Below are positions 32,574 through 41,314 of a DNA stretch of 64,000 bases, one piece after another (the first letter of the stretch is position 1; each line of letters opens with the position of its first letter). The DNA is from Sorangium cellulosum. GTDB lineage: Bacteria; Myxococcota_A; Polyangia; Polyangiales; Polyangiaceae. A program made the translations under genes and the position numbers. The notes below the pieces were generated by a model, which had not been told where the DNA came from, did not search any database, and saw only the letters and a program-made list of their open reading frames with translations. The DNA lies in assembly GCA_020720045.1 (NCBI GenBank), contig DYPH01000006.1, positions 28,762 through 92,761 on the forward strand, read 5' to 3'.

Positions 32574-33164
32574 GTGCCGGCAACGATCGTCTTTGGCGGA
32601 AGCTTCAACCCGCCCCATCTCGCGCATTTGCTCGCGGTCGTCGTCGCTCAAGCAACGATTGAAACAGCCCGGATTCTGGTCGTTCCGACCTTTCGTCACC
32701 CTTTCGGAAAAGCACTTGCCCCTTTTGAGGAGCGTCTCGCCTTGTGCGATTTGGCCTTTGAAGGCGTCGCAAACGTCGAGATTTCCCGGGCGGAAGAAGA
32801 GATCGTCACGCAGCGTCTTTCGGAGGGCAGGGGGCCAGGTGAGGGGCGTACGGTAGATTTACTCGAGTTTCTTCAAACGAAGTATCCCAACGATTCTTTG
32901 CGTCTCCTCGTTGGCGCCGACATCCTCGTCGAAGCGCCCAAATGGCACCGTTGGGGCGCGGTCTGTGCGCTCGCGCCTCCCATTGTGCTTGGGCGGGCCG
33001 GCGTCGATCACGCAGAGGCGCCGCCCCCGGTGCTCCCGGAGGTCTCGAGCACGCTGGTCCGCGCGCTCCTCGCCGCCGCCCCCGACGATCCGCGCCTCAC
33101 CGCCTGGGTGCCGCGGAAGGTGCTTGCTCGGATCGCCGATCGCGCGCTCTACCAGGTGCCGTGA
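32574..33164 (+). CDS. nadD: Nicotinate-nucleotide adenylyltransferase family protein
   Basis: 196 residues from a GTG 6 bp after GAGGAAGA. The nucleotidyltransferase motif is FGGSFNPPHLAHLLAV; the usual HxGH reads HLAH. The ISSTxIR motif appears as VSSTLVRALL. VVPTFRHPFGKALAPFEERLALCDLAF matches the NadD-type pattern. It makes deamido-NAD from nicotinate mononucleotide and ATP. The Gly-to-Ala change within HxGH is non-standard, so a related substrate is possible. The stop overlaps the next gene (GTGA). Confidence 0.8.
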   Translation: MPATIVFGGSFNPPHLAHLLAVVVAQATIETARILVVPTFRHPFGKALAPFEERLALCDLAFEGVANVEISRAEEEIVTQRLSEGRGPGEGRTVDLLEFLQTKYPNDSLRLLVGADILVEAPKWHRWGAVCALAPPIVLGRAGVDHAEAPPPVLPEVSSTLVRALLAAAPDDPRLTAWVPRKVLARIADRALYQVP

Positions 33165-33985
33165 AGGTCTTCATTCTTGGGCGTGGGAAAGTCGGCGCGG
33201 CACTGGCGGCGGCGGCAAAAAGCGCAGGGCATCGCGTACGTGTGCAGAGTGCACGTTCCTCGTCCCTTGGAAATGGGACGAGGAAAATCGACTGCGATCT
33301 CGCGATTTTGGCTGTCCGAGATGCGGTGATGCCGGCGACGATCTCGGCGCTCATCGCCGCCCAGGCGCTCCCCGCGACGGCGGCGGTTGTTCATGCGGCT
33401 GGTGCGCGTGGCGCCGAGTTCCTCGAAGCGCTCCGGCCCCACGTCGCTGGCGTCGCCCAGATGCACCCGATGATTTCCTTCGCCGACCCGACGGCGCCAC
33501 CGACCCTTTCACGTGGAAATATGAGGGTTTCGGGGGATCCGACCGCGGTGAAAGTGGCGCGTGCCTTCGCGCGCTCCCTCGGAATGACGCCGCGTGAACT
33601 CGTCGGTGCCGACCCGGTCGGCTACCACGCAGCAGCAGCGCTCGTCGCGAATGGGGCCGCAGCGCTGGCGGCGGTCGGCGTCGCGCTCTTGGAGGTCGCC
33701 GGGGTTTCTGTGCAAGATGCACCGAAGATGCTTGGGCCTCTTCTCCGGTCGGTCGCCGAAAACGTGGAAAATCTTGGGCTTCCTGGCGCGCTCACCGGCC
33801 CAGTCCGTCGCGGCGATGCGGCCGGCGTCGCCAAGCACGAGGCGCTCGTCGCCGATCGCCTCCCGGAAGCTCGGCCCCTCTATCGCGCCCTGGTTGCGGC
33901 TCAGCTCCCCCTCGCGCGTGCCCTTCCGGACGCCACCCCCGAGCAGCTCGCCGCCCTCGATGCGCTCGTCGCTTCCTGGAAATAA
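33161..33985 (+). CDS. DUF2520 / Rossmann-fold ketopantoate-reductase-like protein
   Basis: 274 residues. FILGRGKVGAALAAAAKSAGH binds NAD(P). The centre has MHPMISFADP and the C-terminal domain has VGADPVGYHAAAALVANGAAALAAVGVALLE, both features of the DUF2520 family, whose members often neighbour pantothenate genes. No such genes are here; nadD precedes it by overlapping stop/start. A reductase role on a small keto acid is inferred only from the fold. Confidence 0.82.
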   Translation: MKVFILGRGKVGAALAAAAKSAGHRVRVQSARSSSLGNGTRKIDCDLAILAVRDAVMPATISALIAAQALPATAAVVHAAGARGAEFLEALRPHVAGVAQMHPMISFADPTAPPTLSRGNMRVSGDPTAVKVARAFARSLGMTPRELVGADPVGYHAAAALVANGAAALAAVGVALLEVAGVSVQDAPKMLGPLLRSVAENVENLGLPGALTGPVRRGDAAGVAKHEALVADRLPEARPLYRALVAAQLPLARALPDATPEQLAALDALVASWK

Positions 33986-34038
33986 TCGAGACGGGACGCG
34001 GGACCGCGCCAAGATTCCGAGCTAGCGTCCCCCCCACC

Positions 34039-37000
34039 GTGGCGCTCTCGATCGTACCGTTTTCCGAAGGCCGCACCCCTGCATCGCCGTTTGCACGCCT
34101 CGATGCGCGCATCATTGGCGGGGAACCGGGGCTGATTTACGTCGGAATCGTGCGCCGCCACGAGTCGGCGTTGATGGCCCACATGGCGCGTCGGGCCCGC
34201 CAATGCGGCCGGATGGCGATCGTCGCGCGCTCGCGGGCCGGCGCGTCGCTCGTGCAGGATATCGCCCTTCGTCTTGGCGTTTCCGAACTGCCGTTTGACG
34301 TCCGCAGTGCCGCCGACGTCCTCGCCGAGGCGGCTCGCAAGCGCGGCTGCCAAATCTTCGCGCCGGTCGCACCACCAGGGACCTGGGAAGAGGCGGTCGC
34401 CCGTGAACTCGCCGGGCGCGGTGTCACTACGGTCGTCTTGGTCGGAGAGACGTCCTTGGAATTGCAGGGGGAATCCTTCCTCGTCGACGACGAACTCTCT
34501 GCTGCCGACAAGGTCTTGTGGCTCGGTGCCGTCGCACTCGACGCCGAGGCGATCACCCGCTCGCCGGATTTGGCGACCCTCGAAGGCTGGTGGCGCCAGG
34601 CCCGCCATGCACCCCCACCGCCGCCGCGCGCCGCCCTTTCGGAGACCGCGCGCGCGGCGCTCACGGCCCTCGCGGTTGTTGCCCGTCCATGGCGCTGCGA
34701 TGAATTGACGAATCTTGGCATTGATGGCGCAGCTTTTTCCGAATTGAAGCGCTTCGGCGCTGTGGCCGACTACGACGGCTTCGCGACGATCACCGCAACC
34801 TGGCTCGACGAAGCCCGTCGCGCCGAACAGATTGCAACAACAGAGGTTTTGGCGCGCGGTGCCGATGCCCTCTCTCAGGTCGTCGACCCGTTTGCGCGCC
34901 TCCGCGAGGCTCAGCTCCTCCTTCGCCAGCGCCAGTTCGAGCAGGCCGATCGCACCTTTGCGCGCGCCGTTTCGCGCGTCGACGATGCCGCCGCACGGCG
35001 CTCGTTTGTCGCGGCGTGGGCGCAAACGCTCGCTCCATTTTGTGCGGAAAATCTGGAGCTTCCGCCGGAGAGTCTGGAGGCCGATCGCACGGCGATCACC
35101 GAGCTGCGTCTCCGCGCCGCCGAGCGCGCCCTCGCCGCAGTAGAGGCCGAAGAGGCGCTCTTTTGGGCACGAGGGACCGGCGTCCTCGCCGAGGCGACGC
35201 CGCGCGCTCTCCTCGTCGTCGGGCGTGCCCACATCGGTCTTGGCGACTTGACGGCGGCGAAGGTTGCCCTCGAAAAGGCGCGGCCGCTGGTCGCGCCCGG
35301 GGACAAGATCCTCGCCGGTCGTATCGCCACTGAGCTTGCCGAAATTGCCTATCTTGCCGGGCGTTTCGACGATGCTCGCCGGGAGGCAGGGCTCGCGCCC
35401 GTCGAGGACGCGCAGACGCTTCTCCGCGCCCGCAACATCCTCGGAAAGATTCTTCTCGCGGAGGCCGACTGGACCGCCGCCGACGCCCACTTCGCCGAAG
35501 ATGCGCTGACCGCCGCCCACGCCGGCGACGACACGGCCCGCATGCGCGCGCTCCTCAATCGAGGAATCGCGCTCCTTTCAAAGGGGCATGTGGAGGATGC
35601 TCGCTCGATTTTTGAGCAGGTGCTCGCGGAAGGGGAGCGCACCGGCGATGGGCGCGGGATTGCCTACGCGCTGTCAAACTTGGCCGTCGTCGCGACCCAG
35701 CAGCGGCGCTACGGGGAGGCGCTCGCCCGCTGGGAGCGGACGGCGGGGCTCAACTACGGGCGTCGCGACCGCATTGCCGCCGCGCGTACACTCACTAATC
35801 TCGCCGAATTGCGCTGTAAACTCGGACTTTTGGGGCGAGCTGAGGAGGCGCTGGCATTTGCACGGAACGCGATCGGACCCGGGATCACCTCCCAGCGCGC
35901 AAGCCGCTTCTCGATCGTTGCTGCGAAGATTTCGCTCGCCCGAGGACGCACCGACGACGCCCGCCGTTACGCGGCGACCGCCGTCGTCGACGCCGAGAGC
36001 TCCAGCGACGTGGAGTCGCTCTCGGAGGCTCTCCGGATCGTTGCGCGAATTGCCTTGGAAGATGGGGATGTTGCACGCGCTCGGGAGACCGTCGAGCGGG
36101 CCCGCCCATCCTGCACCCGTGACGCGGCCACCGCCGAGCTATCGCTCCTTGGGGCGCTCTGTCTCCGCGCCGCCGGCGACGACGCCCTCGCCGATGCCCG
36201 CCAGGCGCTCGTCCTCGCCCGAAAGGCCGACGACGAGGAAATTTCCAGGGAAGCGCACACGCTGCTTGCGCAGCTCCTCCGCGAACGGAACCAGCACGAC
36301 GAAGCGCACGCCCATATCGAACGGGCGACGGCGCTCCGGGATGAGGTCGCGCGGACGCTCAATGGCGAGGTCCGAGATGCCTACCTGGCGAAGCCGGAGA
36401 CGGTCGCGCTTGAGCGTCTTTCCGTGCAAATTGCACGGGAAAGCAACGGGACCCTCGATGGCGAAGAAGCGCCGATGACGATCCGCGTGCCGAGCGCCAC
36501 CTTGGGGGCGGCGGCGCGGGAGATTGTTGGCGAAGACCCGCAAATCCGAGCGCTTCGGGAGACGATCAAGAAGGTCGCGCGGAGTTCGGCGACGGTGCTT
36601 GTTCGCGGCGAGAGCGGGACCGGCAAGGAGCTCGTCGCCGAGGCGCTTCACCGAGAAGGGGAGCGGAAACACGGGCCGCTCATCACGGTCAATTGTGCCG
36701 CTCTCGTGGAAACATTGCTCCTTTCTGAGCTTTTTGGTCACGAAAAGGGCGCATTTACCGGGGCACTTGCCCGGCGCCGAGGACGCTTTGAGCTTGCCGA
36801 GGGGGGCACCCTCTTCCTCGATGAAATTGGTGATATTTCATCGCGAACGCAGGTGGCTCTGCTGCGTGTTCTGCAGGAAAAGACCTTTGAGCGCGTAGGT
36901 GGGACGGCGCCCATTCGCGCCGATGTTCGCGTCGTATGCGCGACGCATCGCGATTTGCGAGCGATGGTCGATCGCGGCGAATTTCGCGAAGACCTCTATT

Positions 37001-37680
37001 ATCGGTTGCGCGGTCTCACGCTGGAGATTCCGCCGCTCCGCGCCCGTTTGGGGGACCTCGGACGTATCGCCGAGAGCCTACTTACCCGCCTCGCCTCCGA
37101 GCGGAACGAGCCGAAAAAGCGCCTCGCCCCCGACGCGATCGCGCTCCTGTCGCGGCACAAGTTTCCCGGAAACGTCCGTGAACTCGAGAACATGCTTCGC
37201 GCGGTGACGCTCCTCACCGATGGACAGGTCATCCTCGCGAAGGACCTCCTCGAGCACCACCCCGAGCTCCGGCCGCTCACCGTGGAGGCGGCCGACGACG
37301 AACGCAGCAGCGGCGACGTCGCAAAGTGGGGCCCGCCGAGCGGCGATTCCGCACGGGCCATGGCGCCTCGCGAAGAGCCTTCCGTCGTTCGGCTTCCGGT
37401 CGTTCGCGGCGACGACGACGGTGGCGAGCTCCCGCCCGACGAAGCCGACGCGACCGCCGCCGCCTACCGGCAAATCCGGGCGGGGCAGGTCCCCCTGGCC
37501 GACATCAAACGGCAAATCGAGCGTGACTGCATCGCCCGCGCCCTCGAAGAGACGCGGGGAAACATCACGCGCGCGGCGGCGCTTCTTGGAATGAAACGGC
37601 CGCGCCTCTCGCAATTGGTCAAGCAGTATGGTTTGGTAGAGGGGAGTCGGGATGCCCTCGCCGCCTCCGAGGAGCCGTGA
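34039..37680 (+). CDS. Sigma54-dependent transcriptional activator with TPR sensory half
   Basis: 1213 residues starting with GTG. Residues ~1-250 have an alpha/beta fold resembling a degenerate ATPase domain. About 270-800 are tandem TPR-like helical repeats (LLRQRQFEQADRTFARAV; AVVATQQRRYGEALARWER). The AAA+ activator domain follows: GESGTGKE (Walker A, ~858), GAFTGA for sigma54 contact (~905), LFLDEIGD (Walker B), FPGNVRELEN. A Fis-type helix-turn-helix ends the protein (ETRGNITRAAALLGMKRPRLSQLV). The sensory input is therefore protein-protein or ligand binding by TPRs, not phosphorylation. The stop overlaps the next lipoprotein start. Confidence 0.93.
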   Translation: MALSIVPFSEGRTPASPFARLDARIIGGEPGLIYVGIVRRHESALMAHMARRARQCGRMAIVARSRAGASLVQDIALRLGVSELPFDVRSAADVLAEAARKRGCQIFAPVAPPGTWEEAVARELAGRGVTTVVLVGETSLELQGESFLVDDELSAADKVLWLGAVALDAEAITRSPDLATLEGWWRQARHAPPPPPRAALSETARAALTALAVVARPWRCDELTNLGIDGAAFSELKRFGAVADYDGFATITATWLDEARRAEQIATTEVLARGADALSQVVDPFARLREAQLLLRQRQFEQADRTFARAVSRVDDAAARRSFVAAWAQTLAPFCAENLELPPESLEADRTAITELRLRAAERALAAVEAEEALFWARGTGVLAEATPRALLVVGRAHIGLGDLTAAKVALEKARPLVAPGDKILAGRIATELAEIAYLAGRFDDARREAGLAPVEDAQTLLRARNILGKILLAEADWTAADAHFAEDALTAAHAGDDTARMRALLNRGIALLSKGHVEDARSIFEQVLAEGERTGDGRGIAYALSNLAVVATQQRRYGEALARWERTAGLNYGRRDRIAAARTLTNLAELRCKLGLLGRAEEALAFARNAIGPGITSQRASRFSIVAAKISLARGRTDDARRYAATAVVDAESSSDVESLSEALRIVARIALEDGDVARARETVERARPSCTRDAATAELSLLGALCLRAAGDDALADARQALVLARKADDEEISREAHTLLAQLLRERNQHDEAHAHIERATALRDEVARTLNGEVRDAYLAKPETVALERLSVQIARESNGTLDGEEAPMTIRVPSATLGAAAREIVGEDPQIRALRETIKKVARSSATVLVRGESGTGKELVAEALHREGERKHGPLITVNCAALVETLLLSELFGHEKGAFTGALARRRGRFELAEGGTLFLDEIGDISSRTQVALLRVLQEKTFERVGGTAPIRADVRVVCATHRDLRAMVDRGEFREDLYYRLRGLTLEIPPLRARLGDLGRIAESLLTRLASERNEPKKRLAPDAIALLSRHKFPGNVRELENMLRAVTLLTDGQVILAKDLLEHHPELRPLTVEAADDERSSGDVAKWGPPSGDSARAMAPREEPSVVRLPVVRGDDDGGELPPDEADATAAAYRQIRAGQVPLADIKRQIERDCIARALEETRGNITRAAALLGMKRPRLSQLVKQYGLVEGSRDALAASEEP

Positions 37681-37973
37681 TGATGACGTTCAAGCTTTCC
37701 CAAGTTGCCCCCCTGATGATTTCGTTGGCGCTCGTTGCGCTGACCGGCTGCGTCGCGGAAGCGACTCCGGAAGCGGAAGCGCAGGTGGAGGCGATGGAAA
37801 CGGGCGAACTTGTTGTTCCGACCGATACACGCGCCGCCTCGATTTTGCAGGGGATCCCCCCGGTTGTGACCGCCGAACGCGCTGCCGACGCACCGACGAA
37901 GCCCGGCGTCGATGTGATGCGTGACCCGGAGCCGCAGCCCTGGAACGACCCGAACGTCCGTAAGTTCCGCTGA
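37680..37973 (+). CDS. Small lipoprotein (97 aa)
   Basis: The signal peptide MMTFKLSQVAPLMISLALVA ends in a lipobox LTGC. After Cys the protein is acidic, then Pro-rich, ending WNDPNVRKFR. Three starts are close together: GTG 37677, ATG 37680 and ATG 37683. The first two overlap the activator's stop (37678-37680). No domain is visible. It may report envelope state to neighbouring signalling genes, but nothing in the sequence proves that. Confidence 0.7.
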   Translation: MMTFKLSQVAPLMISLALVALTGCVAEATPEAEAQVEAMETGELVVPTDTRAASILQGIPPVVTAERAADAPTKPGVDVMRDPEPQPWNDPNVRKFR

Positions 37974-38002
37974 CCGACCGAGGGCTACGCTAGAAGCGCC
38001 GC

Positions 38003-40135
38003 GTGGAAGACCTACGCGCGCGGACGACACTTTTCTGCGGCATCATGGCCTTCGCCATCGCGGCGTCGGTGCTTTTGCGGGGGCGGAAGTCGACGCACTG
38101 GCTGTTCGCGGCGTTCTGCACGTGCGCCGCCTTTTGGTATCTCTCGCAGTCGCTCGCCGGCCTCGTCCAGGCGCCCTTCTGGGTGCGCACGACGACCGTC
38201 CTCACCGTCCTCCTGCCGAACTTCGCGGTCCACCTCTTTCAGAGCATCGTCCCTGAAGAGCCGGGGGACACAATCCCGCCGTCGCGCCTCGGCCGAGTGG
38301 CCGCCATCCTGGGCGCGCCGATGCTTGTTTTGGCATTGACGCCCTACCATGAAGCTCCATTGAGCCTCACGGTCATTTACTTCTATGTACTCGGCGTCCT
38401 TGCGGCCGCACTCGCTACATTGTGGCGGCGTGGGCATCGCTCTGACTCGCGCGCCGTTCGTGAGCGGGTGAAGTTTCTTGTGGTGATCGGCACGCTCGCG
38501 ACGATCTTCACACTCGCGGACTTTCTCTCGTTTCTGGGTTTGTATCTCCCGCCCATTGGCGCCGTACTCGCGATTCTGTTCTTTTTCATTTTGGCGGAGT
38601 CTCTCCGGCGCCCCCGCCTCGCGGACGTCTACGAGCTCGTTGGAAAACTTATTGTTTTTACGACGCTCGCGTTTGCGTTGGCCGCCATTTTCTATTCCTC
38701 GAATACCTATATTGGTCGCTTTGGCGCCTCCTATCTCAATGCGGTATTGGCGGCGATTGTCTTTCTGGTGCTTTTCGAGCCTCTCCGCAATGAAATCGAG
38801 AAACGCGTCCATCAGTTCTTCTTTCGCGACCGCTTTGCGCTCGAGTCGAGCATTGCGAAGCTTCGGCGGCAGCTCGCCCACGTGATCGAAACGGGGGAGA
38901 TGGTCCGGACGGTGATCGCGGGGCTCGAGGAGTCCCGTCGTGTGACGAGCGTTGCCATCTACCTCCGGGACGCCGACGGCTTCGAGCGCGCCGGGAGCAG
39001 TGGCGTGCAACCGCCACAAAGGCTTGAAAGTATTGCGCTTCGCCCGCTATTGACGCGCCTCGGTCGCCCGATCCTTTTGGAAGAGCTTGGGCGCGAAAAG
39101 GACGACCGCGACGGTCCCCTCGTTGCCGCCGCCGAAGCGCTCGGGCCGCTCCGCGGGGCAGTGTTGATCGCGATTCGGGATGACGAGGAGGTCGTCGGCC
39201 TCCTCGCCGTAGCCGATGATCGGGTGAAGGAGCCCTTCTCCTGGGACGAGGCGCTCCTCCTCGACAGCCTCGCGGGGCAGATGGCGGTTGCTGTAACAAA
39301 TAGCCGTATTTATTCGCGATTGAAGGAGCGTGATCGCCTCGCAGCTCTCGGCGCAATGGCGGCGGGCCTCGCTCACGAAGTGAAGAATCCGCTCGGGTCG
39401 ATCCAGGGGGCAGCTCAACTGCTCGAAGAAGTCATGTCCGGCGATGCGACTCAAACCGAGTTTCTTGGAATTATTCTCGAGGAGACGACGCGCCTCAACA
39501 ACATCGTCGGCAGCTTTCTCGACTACGCGCGGCCCAACGAGGGGAATCCGGTCCCCGTCGACGTGAACGGCGCCATCCGCCGCACCGTTCAAATTCTTGG
39601 AAACGAGCTCGGCCCCGAGCTGGAATTCTCGCTCGACCTTGCGGACGACTTGCCGCCGGCGAATATCGACCCCGAACAGCTGCGCCAAGTCCTCCTGAAT
39701 CTTTCCCAAAATGCCGCCCAGGCGATGAATGGCGCCGGCCGAATTACGATCGCAACGGCCCATCGCGGCCTCCGGTCGCCCGACGCGCTTGACGGGGACG
39801 ACGCCCCGAAAAGCGCGTCGGGCGCGGTTGTCTCGATCCGGCGAGGCGCCGGATCGGAGAAAGCGCGAGACGGTGTGGAATTCGATGCCTACGCAGCCCG
39901 CGGGCGTGCCGCCATGAGCGAAGGAATCGAGTTGATTGTCCGCGATACCGGCCCAGGGATCGCCCCGAAGGTGCTCCCCAACCTGTTCGTCCCCTTCTTC
40001 ACGACGAAGCAGAAAGGGACCGGCCTCGGACTCGCCATCAGTCAACGAATCGTCCAGGGGGCCGGCGGATCGATCGCCGTTGCGAGTCAGGAGGGGAGCG
40101 GCACGACGTTCACCATCCGGCTGCCCGTCGCGTAA
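38003..40135 (+). CDS. Membrane histidine kinase with GAF domain
   Basis: 710 residues starting with GTG. Eight or so hydrophobic helices fill ~5-265. A GAF-like domain follows (~300-435: VTSVAIYLRDADGFERAG; GLLAVADDRVKEPFSWDEALLLDSLAGQ). The HisKA phospho-acceptor is His ~457 in GLAHEVKNPLGSIQG; N box NLSQNAAQAMNG (~567), G1 VRDTGPGIAPKV (~647), G2 TGLGLAISQRI. An extra ~45 residues lie between N and G1 boxes and include the palindromic element at 39831. No response regulator is adjacent; the nearest signalling gene upstream is the sigma54 activator, which has no receiver. Confidence 0.92.
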   Translation: MEDLRARTTLFCGIMAFAIAASVLLRGRKSTHWLFAAFCTCAAFWYLSQSLAGLVQAPFWVRTTTVLTVLLPNFAVHLFQSIVPEEPGDTIPPSRLGRVAAILGAPMLVLALTPYHEAPLSLTVIYFYVLGVLAAALATLWRRGHRSDSRAVRERVKFLVVIGTLATIFTLADFLSFLGLYLPPIGAVLAILFFFILAESLRRPRLADVYELVGKLIVFTTLAFALAAIFYSSNTYIGRFGASYLNAVLAAIVFLVLFEPLRNEIEKRVHQFFFRDRFALESSIAKLRRQLAHVIETGEMVRTVIAGLEESRRVTSVAIYLRDADGFERAGSSGVQPPQRLESIALRPLLTRLGRPILLEELGREKDDRDGPLVAAAEALGPLRGAVLIAIRDDEEVVGLLAVADDRVKEPFSWDEALLLDSLAGQMAVAVTNSRIYSRLKERDRLAALGAMAAGLAHEVKNPLGSIQGAAQLLEEVMSGDATQTEFLGIILEETTRLNNIVGSFLDYARPNEGNPVPVDVNGAIRRTVQILGNELGPELEFSLDLADDLPPANIDPEQLRQVLLNLSQNAAQAMNGAGRITIATAHRGLRSPDALDGDDAPKSASGAVVSIRRGAGSEKARDGVEFDAYAARGRAAMSEGIELIVRDTGPGIAPKVLPNLFVPFFTTKQKGTGLGLAISQRIVQGAGGSIAVASQEGSGTTFTIRLPVA
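39831..39862 (+). repeat. 32-bp palindromic element, copy C
   Basis: It reads TCTCGATCCGGCG, loop AGG, CGCCGGATCGGAGAAA. The right arm is identical to copies A and B through GGAGAA; the left arm has GAT in place of CGC. It lies inside the kinase ATPase domain in frame and encodes SIRRGAGSEK. The host keeps an open frame and intact motifs on both sides. Confidence 0.8.
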
Positions 40136-40327
40136 TTTCAGGGACTTTTGAGTAACGCGCCGCGGTAGTTGCGACAATCGCGCCGTGGAACGATGCGGGG
40201 TAGCGATCCGACGTACACCTCGGTATTCTTCGTAGGCGGCGTGGTGGGCCTCCGCAGTTCCCCGTTGGAGTTTGTCGTCGTTGCGGCAACCTTCAGCGCC
40301 TTCTCACCGCCAACATCGCAGCTCCGT

Positions 40328-41314
40328 ATGAACCGCTCCTTCCCCCATATGCATCGCCGCACTCTCGCAATTTCACTTGCGATTTCGCTTCTTTCGGCGA
40401 ATGCCGTTGTGGCGTGTTCGCTCCTCTATCCCGCTGATGCGGAGCCTTGCGCCGTTGATGGCGACTGCACACGCCGCGGCGCTGCGTTTGCCGGTTTCAC
40501 CTGTGCAGCGAACCTTTGCGTCGCCCCAAGCGACGCGACCGTCGACGCTGGGACCGATGCCGACGCGGGGGAGGATCCCTTCGCGTGTGGGAAGCTTCCG
40601 CCCGTCGATCCGGATCCGACCAAGCCGGTCGACCTCGGAATGACCTTCGTCGACTTCTCCGGTGGCGAGGCGGCCAAGGGGATCGAGGCCCGCATTTGCG
40701 CGAACACCGATCCAACCTGCGCCTCGCCGCGAACGAAGAGCGGAAATCCGCCGAGTACCCTCGATGCTGGTGTGAATGATGCTGGCGTTGGCGGCGGAAC
40801 CGGCTGGTTTTTCCCGACGGCCGACGGTCTCGTACAAGCGAGCGTTGAAACAGGTTTTGTAGGGTTCTTCGAGGTGCGTGGTGGAGGGTTTGTCCCGACG
40901 ATTCGCTATATCTCTCCCCCCCTCCGGAAATCGTCGACGGACGGCCTTCAGATCATGCTTCGGGGCGGCGATATAGGTCTACTGGCGGCACTCGGCGTCG
41001 GCCGTAACTACGACCCCTCCAAGGGGCTTGTGTTTACCGTCGTGTACGACTGCATCGGGAACCCGTTGCCGAATATCAGGTTCACCGCGTCGGTATCTGA
41101 CCCCGATATGGCGGCTTTTTACATCTACAATACAGCGCCGACGGCTGCGGAGACGAAGACTGAATCGACTGGCCGTGGCGGTTTCCTGAACGTTCCGCCG
41201 GGCTTCGTCGATTTTACGGCGTCCTACGCCGACACCGGGAAGGTCCTCGGCACGACCCGTGCGATTATTCGTGGTGGCTATGCGACAACTGTCCTTTTGA
41301 GGCCGACCCAATGA
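40328..41314 (+). CDS. Lipoprotein with carboxypeptidase-regulatory-like domains
   Basis: 328 residues from the ATG at 40328; the ATG at 40349 (MHRRTLAISL) is equally possible because neither has a clear ribosome site. The signal ends SANAVVAC. A Cys-rich start (CAVDGDC, CTCAANLCV) and Asp-rich linker precede two beta-sandwich-like parts (TFVDFSGGEAAKGIEARICA; GNPLPNIRFTASVSD...GRGGFLNVPPGFVDFTASYAD). The latter fits carboxypeptidase-regulatory repeats, common on surfaces. It overlaps the kinase start by 4 bp, so it belongs to a three-gene operon with it. Confidence 0.75.
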   Translation: MNRSFPHMHRRTLAISLAISLLSANAVVACSLLYPADAEPCAVDGDCTRRGAAFAGFTCAANLCVAPSDATVDAGTDADAGEDPFACGKLPPVDPDPTKPVDLGMTFVDFSGGEAAKGIEARICANTDPTCASPRTKSGNPPSTLDAGVNDAGVGGGTGWFFPTADGLVQASVETGFVGFFEVRGGGFVPTIRYISPPLRKSSTDGLQIMLRGGDIGLLAALGVGRNYDPSKGLVFTVVYDCIGNPLPNIRFTASVSDPDMAAFYIYNTAPTAAETKTESTGRGGFLNVPPGFVDFTASYADTGKVLGTTRAIIRGGYATTVLLRPTQ

